DNA from: Sphingobacteriaceae bacterium
Lineage (GTDB): Bacteria; Bacteroidota; Bacteroidia; B-17B0; Aurantibacillaceae
Direction of reading: 5' to 3'
NCBI GenBank assembly: GCA_023251695.1
Contig: JAHEYE010000083.1
Location: forward strand, 1 to 11,977
Length of the DNA stretch: 11,977 bases
Positions 1 to 6,795 of the stretch are shown here, in pieces. The stretch's first letter is position 1; each line of letters begins with the position of its first letter. The notes beneath the pieces were generated by a model. It was not told the origin of the DNA. It did no database searches and saw nothing but the letters and a program-made list of their open reading frames with translations. A program made the position numbers and the translations under genes.

Positions 1-789
1 AGCGATACAATCTCGGTTCAGAAAAAAGAATTGGAGGAGAAACATAAAGATATAACCGAAAGCATTAACTATGCACAAAAAATCCAGACGGCTTTAATTG
101 TGAGCGAAAAAATATTAAGCAGCAAAGTGGATAATGTTTTTGTGATGTTTAAACCCCGCGATATTGTGAGCGGCGATTTTTATTGGTTCGGGCAAAAAAA
201 CGGTTATAAATTATTGGCTGTTGCAGATTGCACCGGGCATGGGGTGCCAGGGGCTTTCATGAGCATGATTGGAATAACCATGCTAAATCAGATTGTAAAT
301 GAAAAAGGAATTGTTTCGCCGTCCGAAATTTTAAATAAATTACGTGAAGGGGTAATCACTTCATTTGATCAAACAAGCGATGAAGATAAAAGGGATGGAA
401 TGGACGTATCGTTAATTGCCTGGAACAAAGAAGAATTAATTTATGCCGGAGCGAATAACCCCTGTGTGGTTATTAGCAATAACGAAATTATAGAATTGAA
501 GCCCGACAAACAACCAGTTGGCCTCTACGAAAAACAACAACCGTTCACCGAGCAAAAAATAGAATTAAAAACGGTCGACAGTATTTATTTGTTTACCGAT
601 GGAATTATTGACCAGTTTGGAGGGCCTGAAAATAAAAAGGTAAAAATTAAATTATTTAAAGAGTGGTTGAGTCAAATTGCAACTCTCGATTCGGTTAAGC
701 AGAAAGTTGAATTAGAACAAAAGTTCAGCAACTGGAAGGGAAAAACCGAGCAGACCGACGATTTATTGGTAATTGGCATTAAAGCTTAA
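1..789 (+). CDS. SpoIIE-type PP2C serine/threonine phosphatase, C-terminal part (5' truncated)
   Basis: The frame is open from base 1, so the gene starts upstream of the window. The first ~25 residues are charged and helical (KKELEEKHKDITESINYAQ), the coiled-coil linker that usually joins a sensor or TPR region to a SpoIIE domain in Bacteroidota. The PP2C/SpoIIE motifs are intact: SGDFYW (metal-binding Asp at about nt 175), ADCTGHGVPGAFMS, FTDGIIDQFGG, and the final TDDLLVIGIK. The domain is therefore probably an active Mn/Mg-dependent phosphoprotein phosphatase in the cytoplasm. In this family, output often acts on anti-sigma-factor antagonists or other partner-switch proteins, but no such partner is visible here. 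The sensor domain is outside the window, so the signal is unknown. The stop codon lies one base before the lptE start, suggesting co-transcription. Domain call is secure; substrate is unknown. Confidence 0.93.
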   Translation, partial: SDTISVQKKELEEKHKDITESINYAQKIQTALIVSEKILSSKVDNVFVMFKPRDIVSGDFYWFGQKNGYKLLAVADCTGHGVPGAFMSMIGITMLNQIVNEKGIVSPSEILNKLREGVITSFDQTSDEDKRDGMDVSLIAWNKEELIYAGANNPCVVISNNEIIELKPDKQPVGLYEKQQPFTEQKIELKTVDSIYLFTDGIIDQFGGPENKKVKIKLFKEWLSQIATLDSVKQKVELEQKFSNWKGKTEQTDDLLVIGIKA

Positions 790-790
790 A

Positions 791-1297
791 ATGAAAGTAC
801 TTATAAAAATACTGTGTGTTATTATTCTAACAGGCTTAACATCCTGTAAAGTGAAGTACTCGTTGAGCGGTGCTACAATTCCGCCTGAAGCGAAAACCAT
901 TTCGGTTGGTTTTTTTATCAATAATACAACACTAGGGGCGCCGAGTTTATCACAGCGCTTTACCGAAAAAATGAGGGATGTAGTTTCTTCTCAGACTAAT
1001 CTGGGACTTGTACGACAGAACGGCGATTTACAATTTGAAGGAAGTATAACTGATTACAATATTTCCCCGGTTGCGATTCAAAGCACCGATTTAGCAGGTT
1101 CAAATCGGTTAACAATTTCAGTAAATGTTAAATACAGTAATAAGTTCGATGCAGGAAAAAGCTTTGAACAAACTTTCACCCGTTTTGCCGATTATAAGAG
1201 TTCGGAGAGTATTAATAGCAAAGAAGCTGAATTAGTTACCGAGATTTACCGTCAGCTTTCAGAAGATATTTTTAACAGAGCTTTTAATAATTGGTAG
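791..1297 (+). CDS. lptE: LptE-like LPS-assembly lipoprotein
   Basis: This is a 168-residue lipoprotein. The N-terminus is a type II signal peptide (MKVLIKILCVIILTGLTSC) with lipobox LTSC, so Cys19 is the predicted lipidated residue. The mature start (KVKYSLSGATIPPEAKTISV) matches the Bacteroidota LptE/YSFSG-type family. LptE plugs the LptD beta-barrel and helps deliver lipopolysaccharide to the outer-membrane surface. The protein is of normal length for the family. I chose ATG at 791 over an in-frame TTG at 773: the TTG would overlap the upstream gene and add six residues ahead of a signal peptide that is already complete. It follows the phosphatase stop by one base, so it probably shares that transcript; no promoter is visible between them. 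lptD is not in the window. Family assignment rests on the N-terminal motif and lipobox; the C-terminal half is less diagnostic. Confidence 0.85.
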   Translation: MKVLIKILCVIILTGLTSCKVKYSLSGATIPPEAKTISVGFFINNTTLGAPSLSQRFTEKMRDVVSSQTNLGLVRQNGDLQFEGSITDYNISPVAIQSTDLAGSNRLTISVNVKYSNKFDAGKSFEQTFTRFADYKSSESINSKEAELVTEIYRQLSEDIFNRAFNNW

Positions 1298-1386
1298 CCG
1301 CGGATTACACAGATTAACGCAGATGCAGCATAAATTCTTCCAAACTCTCCATTAACTAATCTGTGAAAATCAGCGAAATCTGCGGC
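1297..1386. repeat. 90-base imperfect inverted repeat built from a ~10-base GATTnnCRCA-like unit
   Basis: The left arm (1297-1326) begins GCCGCGGATTACACAGATTA. The right arm (1357-1386), read on the minus strand, begins GCCGCAGATTTCGCTGATTT. About 21 of 30 positions match. Each arm is internally periodic, with GATT recurring every 9-10 bases followed by CACA, CGCA or CGCT. The element fills nearly the whole lptE to TPR-gene gap and touches the lptE stop codon. There is no T tract after it, so it is not a classical terminator. I recall similar GGATTACACAGATT-type sequences from other bacterial genomes, but cannot confirm this here. It may be a REP-like dispersed element. Confidence 0.7.
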
Positions 1387-1399
1387 TAAAATTGTATTT

Positions 1400-2287
1400 T
1401 TGAAAATCTTGAAACAAAACGAACTCATACAATTAATTTATTCGCCTTATCAATCCAGCTATGGTGACATGGAAAAATTGCAAGAATTAAAAAAGCAATT
1501 TCCTTTTTTCCAGTCGGCCCATATGTTGTTAACCCTTGTTTCAAAAAAATATGATAGCGGTATTTATCAGGAAACGCTTCGTAAAACAGCTATTTCAATT
1601 CCTAATCGCGGGCGTTTACATAATTTGCTCCATTCAGCGGCGGCATTGAAAGAAGAAGTAAAAACTAAGACTTCAGAAATTGAACATTTGAAGGCAATTG
1701 AATTGCATTCGGATAAATTAACAGAAGAAGAATTGACCAAACAAGTTGAAAAGCAAGTTGAAAAAGATGTCATAACTGCTTTTGTTGAGAAAGAAGTTTT
1801 GAAGACGCATGATTGGTATAAGCCAAAAGAAAAAAAAGAAACACAATCACAAAAGGAGCAGAAAGAGGAGATTAATTCCGGCAGTTTCACCGACTGGCTG
1901 CAGGCACTTAAGAAAATCGATAGGGTAGAAGAGCTTAAAGAAAAAGAGGTGACGGAGGAAGAAGAATCAAGGATTATTACTGATTTTAAAAAACCGGAGA
2001 ATAAAAAGGCGCAGGAAAAAGCTATCATCGATAAAATACTCGAGGGTGGTGTGCCAACCCAAATCAGAATGGATAAAAACAAGGATTTTTTTGAGGCCAA
2101 TCAAAAAGCCAAAGAAAGTTTGCTGGAAAATGAGCATTTGGTTACCGAAACCCTGGCAAAGATTTACGCCTTACAAGGGAATGTGCCCAAAGCCGTTAGA
2201 GCCTACGAAATATTAAGTTTGAAATTTCCACAAAAAAGTACTTACTTTGCATCCCTTATCGAAAATTTGAAAAAGGACAACAAATAA
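1400..2287 (+). CDS. Conserved hypothetical protein with C-terminal TPR-like helices
   Basis: This is a 295-residue protein with no signal peptide or membrane segment, so probably cytoplasmic. I do not recognise a named function. The N-terminus (NELIQLIYSPYQ, then LQELKKQFPFFQSAHMLL) resembles the start of uncharacterised Bacteroidota proteins often encoded beside secG. The middle (roughly residues 80-210) is very rich in Lys and Glu and likely disordered or coiled-coil, interrupted by a short hydrophobic SGSFTDWLQALK segment. The last ~65 residues (LVTETLAKIYALQGNVPKAV and beyond) look like one to two TPR-type helical hairpins. The start is TTG at 1400; TTG at 1409 is an alternative. The first ATG (about 1469) would cut into the conserved N-terminal block. 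It lies 12 bases before secG, so the two are very likely co-transcribed. Reality of the gene is clear; a role as scaffold or adaptor is inference. Confidence 0.82.
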   Translation: MKILKQNELIQLIYSPYQSSYGDMEKLQELKKQFPFFQSAHMLLTLVSKKYDSGIYQETLRKTAISIPNRGRLHNLLHSAAALKEEVKTKTSEIEHLKAIELHSDKLTEEELTKQVEKQVEKDVITAFVEKEVLKTHDWYKPKEKKETQSQKEQKEEINSGSFTDWLQALKKIDRVEELKEKEVTEEEESRIITDFKKPENKKAQEKAIIDKILEGGVPTQIRMDKNKDFFEANQKAKESLLENEHLVTETLAKIYALQGNVPKAVRAYEILSLKFPQKSTYFASLIENLKKDNK

Positions 2288-2299
2288 AATCCAATTATA

Positions 2300-2644
2300 A
2301 TGATACTATCAATTCTATTAATTATCGTTTGCGGCCTTTTAATCCTTGTGGTTTTAATGCAAAACTCTAAAGGCGGTGGAATTTCAAGTCAGTTTGGCGC
2401 TGCTACTCAAATTATGGGTGTACGCCGTGGAGCCGATGTAATTGAAAAAGCAACATGGACTTTAGCCATTCTATTGTTGGTGTTTAGTTTATTAATGACA
2501 CCAAAAACCGGAGTATCCAGCGATACTTCAAGCAATCCTACCGAGTCAGTTACCCGTAAAAAAGCTGCGGGTGCGGTAATGCCACAGCAAGCTCCTGCGC
2601 AACAACAGCAGCAGCCTCAGGCACAACCTGCGGGTAATCCCTAA
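2300..2644 (+). CDS. secG: Preprotein translocase subunit SecG
   Basis: This is the small inner-membrane subunit of the SecYEG channel, assisting SecA-driven export. The 114-residue protein has the SecG plan: a transmembrane helix at about residues 2-20, the conserved cytoplasmic loop (VLMQNSKGGGISSQFGAATQ and GVRRGADVIEKATW), and a second helix at about 51-68. The C-terminal ~45 residues are a polar tail ending in a Gln/Pro/Ala-rich stretch (PQQAPAQQQQQPQAQPAGNP), which is a family-variable region. The ATG at 2300 follows the upstream stop by 12 bases. A hairpin with a T tract follows immediately and closes this transcription unit. All Sec-dependent T9SS proteins encoded downstream (PorP, GldK, GldN) would pass through this translocase, but adjacency need not mean co-regulation. 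Confidence 0.96.
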   Translation: MILSILLIIVCGLLILVVLMQNSKGGGISSQFGAATQIMGVRRGADVIEKATWTLAILLLVFSLLMTPKTGVSSDTSSNPTESVTRKKAAGAVMPQQAPAQQQQQPQAQPAGNP

Positions 2645-2665
2645 ATGATAAGTTAAAAATTATTG

Positions 2666-2697
2666 AAACCGCTCTATAAACAGGGCGGTTTTTTTTT
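2666..2697 (+). terminator. Rho-independent terminator after secG
   Basis: The stem AAACCGC (2666-2672) pairs with GCGGTTT (2685-2691). It extends inward by three more pairs (TCT with AGG, one of them G-U) around loop ATAAAC. A run of nine T follows (2689-2697). The hairpin starts 21 bases after the secG stop and separates this unit from the aspartate kinase gene. Confidence 0.9.
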
Positions 2698-2727
2698 GAG
2701 CGAGGCTTAATAAATTGGTTAATTTTA
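2695..2727 (+). promoter_or_regulatory. Possible weak Bacteroidota-type promoter for the aspartate kinase gene
   Basis: TTTG at 2695-2698 and TAATTTTA at 2720-2727 lie 21 bases apart and approximate TTTG-N19/20-TAnnTTTG. The last base of the -7 box is off consensus and the -33 box is the end of the terminator T tract, so chance is a real possibility. A promoter is expected in this gap because a strong terminator precedes it. Confidence 0.3.
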
Positions 2728-2736
2728 CGGCAGATT

Positions 2737-4002
2737 ATGCATGTATTCAAGTTTGGCGGTGCATCGGTAAAAGATGCGGAAGCGGTTAAAAACGTAGCTG
2801 AGATTCTGAAAAAATCCGCTACCAAAGAAACCATTGTTGTGATATCGGCGATGGGAAAGACAACTAACGGTCTGGAAGAACTGGTCAAAGCATTTTTTAA
2901 TAAGACGGGTGGGGCGGAATCGGTTCTGCAAAAAATACGAACGTATCATTTCGATATCGTAAAAGACCTTTTCCCCAATAAAAATCATCCGGTTTACAAT
3001 GAAATTGAAAATTCTTTTGTAGAGATAAACTGGATCATTGAAGATGAGCCTTTACCGGATTATAATCAGGTGTACGATCAGATTGTTTCCATGGGCGAGA
3101 TTATATCAACTAAAATTATCGCTGCTTATTTAACCGGAAAAAGTTTAAAAAATAAATGGCTGGATGTGCGTGGGGTTATTCAAACCGACAACACTTACCG
3201 GGAGGGAAAAGTGAATTACGAATTGAGCGAGCAATGCGTAAAATCAGAATTAATTCCTTTATTCAAAGAAAATAAAATAGTGGTAACACAAGGCTTCATT
3301 GGTGGAACTTCAGAGAACTTCACAACTACTTTAGGAAGGGAAGGATCAGATTACACAGCGGCTCTACTTGCGTACTTTACAGATGCGGAAAGCGTGACGA
3401 TTTGGAAAGACGTTCCGGGGGTTTTAAATGCCGACCCAAAATGGTTTAAAAACACCAAAAAAATTGATGAATTAACGTATCACGATGCGATTGAATTCAC
3501 CTATTATGGCGCCACTGTTATTCATCCAAAAACCATCAAGCCTTTACAGAATAAGAACATACCGCTATATGTAAAATCTTTTTTGAAATCCGATGATACC
3601 GGAACTCTCATTCAGGGAACGGAAAAGCGTTTTTCAATGCCCAGCTATATCTTCAAAATCAATCAACTTTTAATTTCTATTCAACCCAAGGATTTTTCGT
3701 TCATCGGGGAGGGAAATCTAAGCATGATTTTTAGTCTTTTCGACAAGTATGCATGCAAAATCCATCTAATGCAGAATTCGGCAATAAGTTTTTCGGTTTG
3801 CATTGATGAAGAAGGTGAAAAAACGGATCGTTTGATACAGGATTTACAAAGCGAATTCAAGGTACTTTATAATTCCGGTCTGGAGTTATTAACCATCCGC
3901 AATTACGATCAGGAAACGATAGAAAAACTCATCGAAAATAAGTCTATTTTGATGGAACAAAGAAGCAGGAATACTGTTCAGATGGTTTTGTCAAATAATT
4001 AG
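2737..4002 (+). CDS. lysC: Monofunctional aspartate kinase (aspartokinase)
   Basis: This enzyme phosphorylates L-aspartate with ATP to 4-phospho-L-aspartate, the entry step to lysine/diaminopimelate, threonine and methionine synthesis. The amino-acid kinase domain spans about residues 1-285. It starts with the KFGGAS nucleotide-binding motif (residues 5-10), and continues with SMGEIIST (about 119), TLGREGSDYTAA (about 200) and WKDVPGVLNADP (about 223-234). The C-terminal ~115 residues form the ACT-type regulatory region (QPKDFSFIGEGNLSMIFSLF, then HLMQNSAISFSVCID). At 421 residues it fits a stand-alone aspartokinase; no homoserine dehydrogenase domain is attached. Feedback inhibition through ACT is usual in the family, but the effector cannot be read from sequence. 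The gene sits alone between two terminators. The symbol is the generic one for this family; the isozyme class is uncertain. Confidence 0.94.
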   Translation: MHVFKFGGASVKDAEAVKNVAEILKKSATKETIVVISAMGKTTNGLEELVKAFFNKTGGAESVLQKIRTYHFDIVKDLFPNKNHPVYNEIENSFVEINWIIEDEPLPDYNQVYDQIVSMGEIISTKIIAAYLTGKSLKNKWLDVRGVIQTDNTYREGKVNYELSEQCVKSELIPLFKENKIVVTQGFIGGTSENFTTTLGREGSDYTAALLAYFTDAESVTIWKDVPGVLNADPKWFKNTKKIDELTYHDAIEFTYYGATVIHPKTIKPLQNKNIPLYVKSFLKSDDTGTLIQGTEKRFSMPSYIFKINQLLISIQPKDFSFIGEGNLSMIFSLFDKYACKIHLMQNSAISFSVCIDEEGEKTDRLIQDLQSEFKVLYNSGLELLTIRNYDQETIEKLIENKSILMEQRSRNTVQMVLSNN

Positions 4003-4036
4003 GTATTTAGAATAAATCTAAATAACCGATTTTTTT
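4002..4036 (+). terminator. Rho-independent terminator after the aspartate kinase gene
   Basis: GGTATTTAGA (4002-4011) pairs with TCTAAATAACC (4017-4027), ten pairs with one bulged A at 4025 and loop ATAAA. Seven T follow (4030-4036). The stem is AT-rich and therefore weaker than the other terminators here. It begins on the last base of the stop codon. Confidence 0.72.
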
Positions 4037-4057
4037 AACAAAATATAGATAACCGCG

Positions 4058-4088
4058 TTTGTTTTTTAAAATTCTTTAACTAATTTAG
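4058..4088 (+). promoter_or_regulatory. Putative Bacteroidota promoter for porP
   Basis: TTTG (4058-4061) and TAATTTAG (4081-4088) are separated by 19 bases, close to the Bacteroidota primary-sigma consensus TTTG-N19/20-TAnnTTTG with one mismatch in the -7 box. Transcription would begin around 4094-4096, giving a leader of about 45 bases before the porP ATG. The leader has no Shine-Dalgarno sequence, as is normal for the phylum. Confidence 0.55.
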
Positions 4089-4139
4089 TGCCCTAAGTAT
4101 GCCCGGTTTTTGGCCTGGTAAAAAATTAAAAAGACAAAT

Positions 4140-5102
4140 ATGAAAAAACTAATTACAAAAGTTGTTGTGGCATTGGCCGGCTTCTCTAGTGTTTTAATGG
4201 CTCAGCAAGACCCTCAGTTCACTCAGTTTATGCATAGTAAATTGATTTACAATCCTGGTTATGCAGGAACAAGTAATGCAATTTGCGCGAACCTTTTATA
4301 CCGTCAGCAATGGGTTAATTTTGAAGGCGCACCTCAAACCGGTTTGTTAAGTTTTGATATGCCTGTTTTGCCTTATTTGGGCGTTGGTGTTAACATCATG
4401 AATGATGAAATCGGTGCTCAGAAAACTTTTTTTGCACGTGCTGCTGTATCGTATAACAAACCATTAGGCCAAGGCCGTTTAGGTTTGGGTATTGATGTGG
4501 GGATGTTACAAATGAAAATCAATTCAACCTGGATCGCTCCTGAACCAGGTAAAGATGATGCTTCGATTCCGGGTTACAATGCAACCGGCAGTCAGGTTAC
4601 AAACCCTAACTTAAGTAAAGTTTCTTACGATTTGGGCTTTGGTGCTTTTTATCAAATTCCGAACAAAATGTACATCGGTTTATCTTCTACCCACTTACCG
4701 GCTCAAACCATTAAGGGTCAGAACGAAATCAAGTTTAACATGGCTCGTCACTACTACTTAGTGGCAGGTTATGTATTTGCAATTAACCCACGTAACGATA
4801 TTGGCGCTAACTTAAAAGTTAAGTCCGATGCCGCTACTACTCAATTAGATATTAATTTAACATATGAGTACGATAAATTCTTCTGGTTAGGTGTTTCTTA
4901 CCGTATGGAAGATGCAATCGCCCCTATGTTAGGCGTTAGATTGTTAAAAGATAAAGCTTTAAAGATTGGCTATTCTTATGATTACACGATGTCTAAAATT
5001 AAAGGCTATACATCTGGTACTCATGAAATTATGATAGGGTATTGTATGACTCAAAAGAAGACAAAACCTACTGTATATGGCAACGTTAGGTTCTTAGATT
5101 AA
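4140..5102 (+). CDS. porP: PorP/SprF family type IX secretion outer-membrane protein
   Basis: This is a 320-residue outer-membrane beta-barrel protein of the PorP/SprF family, an accessory part of the T9SS. A Sec signal peptide (MKKLITKVVVALAGFSSVLMA) is predicted to be cut after Ala21, leaving QQDPQFTQFMHSKLIYNPGY, the family's hallmark N-terminus. The rest alternates aromatic/hydrophobic and polar residues as in barrel strands (LGVGVNIMNDEIG, LGLGIDVGMLQMKI, IGANLKVKSDAATTQLDINL). It ends in a typical strand (VYGNVRFLD). In Porphyromonas gingivalis the order is porP-porK-porL-porM-porN, as here. PorP there connects to periplasmic PorE and peptidoglycan; SprF paralogues in Flavobacterium assist secretion of particular cargo. 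Direct linkage to gldK favours the core PorP role over a cargo-specific SprF role, though sequence alone does not fully separate them. It appears to have its own promoter, 125 bases separate it from gldK, and no terminator is seen after it. Confidence 0.92.
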   Translation: MKKLITKVVVALAGFSSVLMAQQDPQFTQFMHSKLIYNPGYAGTSNAICANLLYRQQWVNFEGAPQTGLLSFDMPVLPYLGVGVNIMNDEIGAQKTFFARAAVSYNKPLGQGRLGLGIDVGMLQMKINSTWIAPEPGKDDASIPGYNATGSQVTNPNLSKVSYDLGFGAFYQIPNKMYIGLSSTHLPAQTIKGQNEIKFNMARHYYLVAGYVFAINPRNDIGANLKVKSDAATTQLDINLTYEYDKFFWLGVSYRMEDAIAPMLGVRLLKDKALKIGYSYDYTMSKIKGYTSGTHEIMIGYCMTQKKTKPTVYGNVRFLD

Positions 5103-5152
5103 TAATATTGTAACCTTTTTAAGAAACTATCGTTAAAACCTCTTTACCAGCT

Positions 5153-5184
5153 TTTGTTAACAATTTGTTAATAACGTACATTTG
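5153..5184 (+). promoter_or_regulatory. Putative promoter for gldKLMN with overlapping direct and inverted repeats
   Basis: TTTG (5153-5156) and a perfect TAnnTTTG box, TACATTTG (5177-5184), are 20 bases apart, the best promoter match in the window. The direct repeat TTTGTTAA occurs at 5153-5160 and 5164-5171, 11 bases apart (about one helical turn). The first copy is part of a perfect palindrome TTGTTAACAA (5154-5163). These sites overlap the -33 box and could be an operator. Transcription would start near 5190, within the porP-gldK gap, so gldK could be expressed independently of porP. Confidence 0.6.
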
Positions 5185-5185
5185 T

Positions 5186-5222
5186 AACTAAAAGAAGGTA
5201 ATAAGGTTATAAACTAAAAGAA
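5186..5222 (+). repeat. 11-base direct repeat in the gldK leader
   Basis: AACTAAAAGAA occurs exactly at 5186-5196 and 5212-5222, a 26-base period, ending six bases before the gldK ATG. The first copy is at the predicted transcription start. The sequence is A-rich and unstructured. It may aid initiation without a Shine-Dalgarno sequence or be chance in AT-rich DNA. Confidence 0.5.
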
Positions 5223-5227
5223 CAATT

Positions 5228-6772
5228 ATGAAAAAACTCTTGGTATTAGCTTCTTTTATTGCAGTCGTAACAGGTTGTAATAAGAAAACCGGTGAGTTGA
5301 TGGGTGTTGGTGGCCGTGAACCATGGTTCCAACCCGATCCTTACGGTACCCTTTGGATCCCGATGGGAAGCTATCACATGGGCCCTAGCGACGAAGAAAC
5401 CCCTATGGCGCATACCGCCAAGTCCAAAATGGTTTCCGTTCAGGCTTTCTATATTGACGACTCCGAGATTTCAAATAATGAATACCGCCAATTCGTATAT
5501 TGGGTGAAAGACTCAATCGCCCGCCAATTATTAGCTCACGGTTCTAACCCTGAAGCTGAAGAATTTGGTATTACTCAGGAAGACTTCTTGGATGTATGGC
5601 CTGTTTATAAAGGTGATAATAACCTTCAAGACCCATACTTAAATTGGGAAAAGAACATTAACTGGGATAGTCCGGATGAAGATTACCGTGCCGATTTACA
5701 GCCAATGTACTTACCTGAGGTAGAACGTTTCTACAATCGTAAGGAAATTGATACCCGTAAATTAAATTATGAGTATTACAGAATTGATATCCGTTTAGCG
5801 GCTTCTAAATCTAACCGTTTCATTCCTCAAAAGTCTCCCGATATTCAGGATGCAGCTCATGAGTACAAGAAAGCCGACTATATGAATGGCGTTGTATTAA
5901 ACGACGGTCAGAATAACGCTCCCGGTTCTCCATCTACTCCAGTTGGTGATCCCGGCAAGGACGCAAAGACTTTAGGTACTTATAATGTAAAAGATCAGGT
6001 TTCTGTTGGTCAAGGTAACTATGTTCCACGCGAGCGTAAAGGTGTTGACCGTTCAGCCTTCATTATTAAAGACATTATTAATGTGTATCCTGATACTTTA
6101 GCATGGGTACATGATTATACTTATTCATTTAATGAACCAATGACTAATATGTACTTCTGGCATCCGGCATATGATCAATATCCGGTTGTTGGTATTACTT
6201 GGAAACAGGCACGTGCATTCTCGATCTGGCGTTCGTTATTATTGAACAACTATTTGATGGGTACTGGTCAAACCATTGTTAACGATTTCCGTTTACCAAC
6301 TGAATCAGAGTGGGAAAGAGCGGCACGCGGTGATCTTGACTTATCACCGTATCCTTGGGGAGGTCCTTATATCCGTAATGCCCGCGGTTGTTTCTTAGGT
6401 AACTATAAACCAATGCGTGGTTCTTATATTGATGACGGTGGTTTCCACTCGGTATATATCTACTCTTATAACCCTAATGATTTCGGTTTATATTGTATGG
6501 CCGGAAACGTATCGGAGTGGACCAGTAATGCTTTTGATGAATCAGCTTACGACTTTGATCACGACTTAAACCCTGATTACTTATACGAAGCGCAGGATAA
6601 GGATGCGAACGTATTAAAACGTAAAGTAATCCGTGGAGGAAGCTGGAAAGATATAGGTTACTACTTGCAAACTTCATCCCGTACTTATGAATATCAAGAT
6701 ACTGCTAAATGTTATGTAGGATTCCGTAACGTAATGACTTATTTAGGTCGTTCGAAAGGGGATGATATTTAA
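5228..6772 (+). CDS. gldK: T9SS/gliding motility lipoprotein GldK (PorK), FGE-sulfatase fold
   Basis: This is an outer-membrane lipoprotein that with GldN/PorN forms the large periplasmic ring of the T9SS. A lipoprotein signal peptide ends in VVTGC, so Cys17 is the lipidated residue. The 514-residue protein has the SUMF1/formylglycine-generating-enzyme (FGE) fold split in two. An N-terminal piece (residues ~40-97: GTLWIPMGSYHMGPSDEE, then QAFYIDDSEISNNEYRQF) is followed by a ~210-residue insertion. The C-terminal piece carries PVVGITWKQARAFSIW (~319), FRLPTESEWERAARG (~353), AGNVSEW (~425), RGGSW (469-473) and VGFRN (~497). The two FGE catalytic cysteines expected after RGGS are absent: Asp475 and Leu480 stand there. 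The protein is therefore structural, not an oxidase. A Pro/Gly/Asn-rich segment lies at ~225-245. It is first in the gldKLMN order behind its own promoter-like site. Confidence 0.96.
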   Translation: MKKLLVLASFIAVVTGCNKKTGELMGVGGREPWFQPDPYGTLWIPMGSYHMGPSDEETPMAHTAKSKMVSVQAFYIDDSEISNNEYRQFVYWVKDSIARQLLAHGSNPEAEEFGITQEDFLDVWPVYKGDNNLQDPYLNWEKNINWDSPDEDYRADLQPMYLPEVERFYNRKEIDTRKLNYEYYRIDIRLAASKSNRFIPQKSPDIQDAAHEYKKADYMNGVVLNDGQNNAPGSPSTPVGDPGKDAKTLGTYNVKDQVSVGQGNYVPRERKGVDRSAFIIKDIINVYPDTLAWVHDYTYSFNEPMTNMYFWHPAYDQYPVVGITWKQARAFSIWRSLLLNNYLMGTGQTIVNDFRLPTESEWERAARGDLDLSPYPWGGPYIRNARGCFLGNYKPMRGSYIDDGGFHSVYIYSYNPNDFGLYCMAGNVSEWTSNAFDESAYDFDHDLNPDYLYEAQDKDANVLKRKVIRGGSWKDIGYYLQTSSRTYEYQDTAKCYVGFRNVMTYLGRSKGDDI

Positions 6773-6795
6773 TCTTTGGCATTAACAACAAACAG

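Noticed and set aside
773..790. TTG start for lptE that would overlap the phosphatase gene
   Set aside because: ATG at 791 gives a complete lipoprotein signal peptide; the TTG adds six residues without benefit.
1567..2100. Minus-strand open frame of 177 codons rich in Ser/Phe
   Set aside because: It is the antisense of the Lys/Glu-rich stretch of the real gene; GAA/AAA codons read backwards give TTC/TTT and few stops. No domain is visible.
2550..2988. Two minus-strand open frames across the secG end and aspartate kinase start
   Set aside because: They lie opposite strongly recognised genes, cross a terminator and show no recognisable motifs.
5304..5507. 67-codon frame inside gldK
   Set aside because: It is an out-of-frame shadow of a gene with clear FGE-fold conservation.
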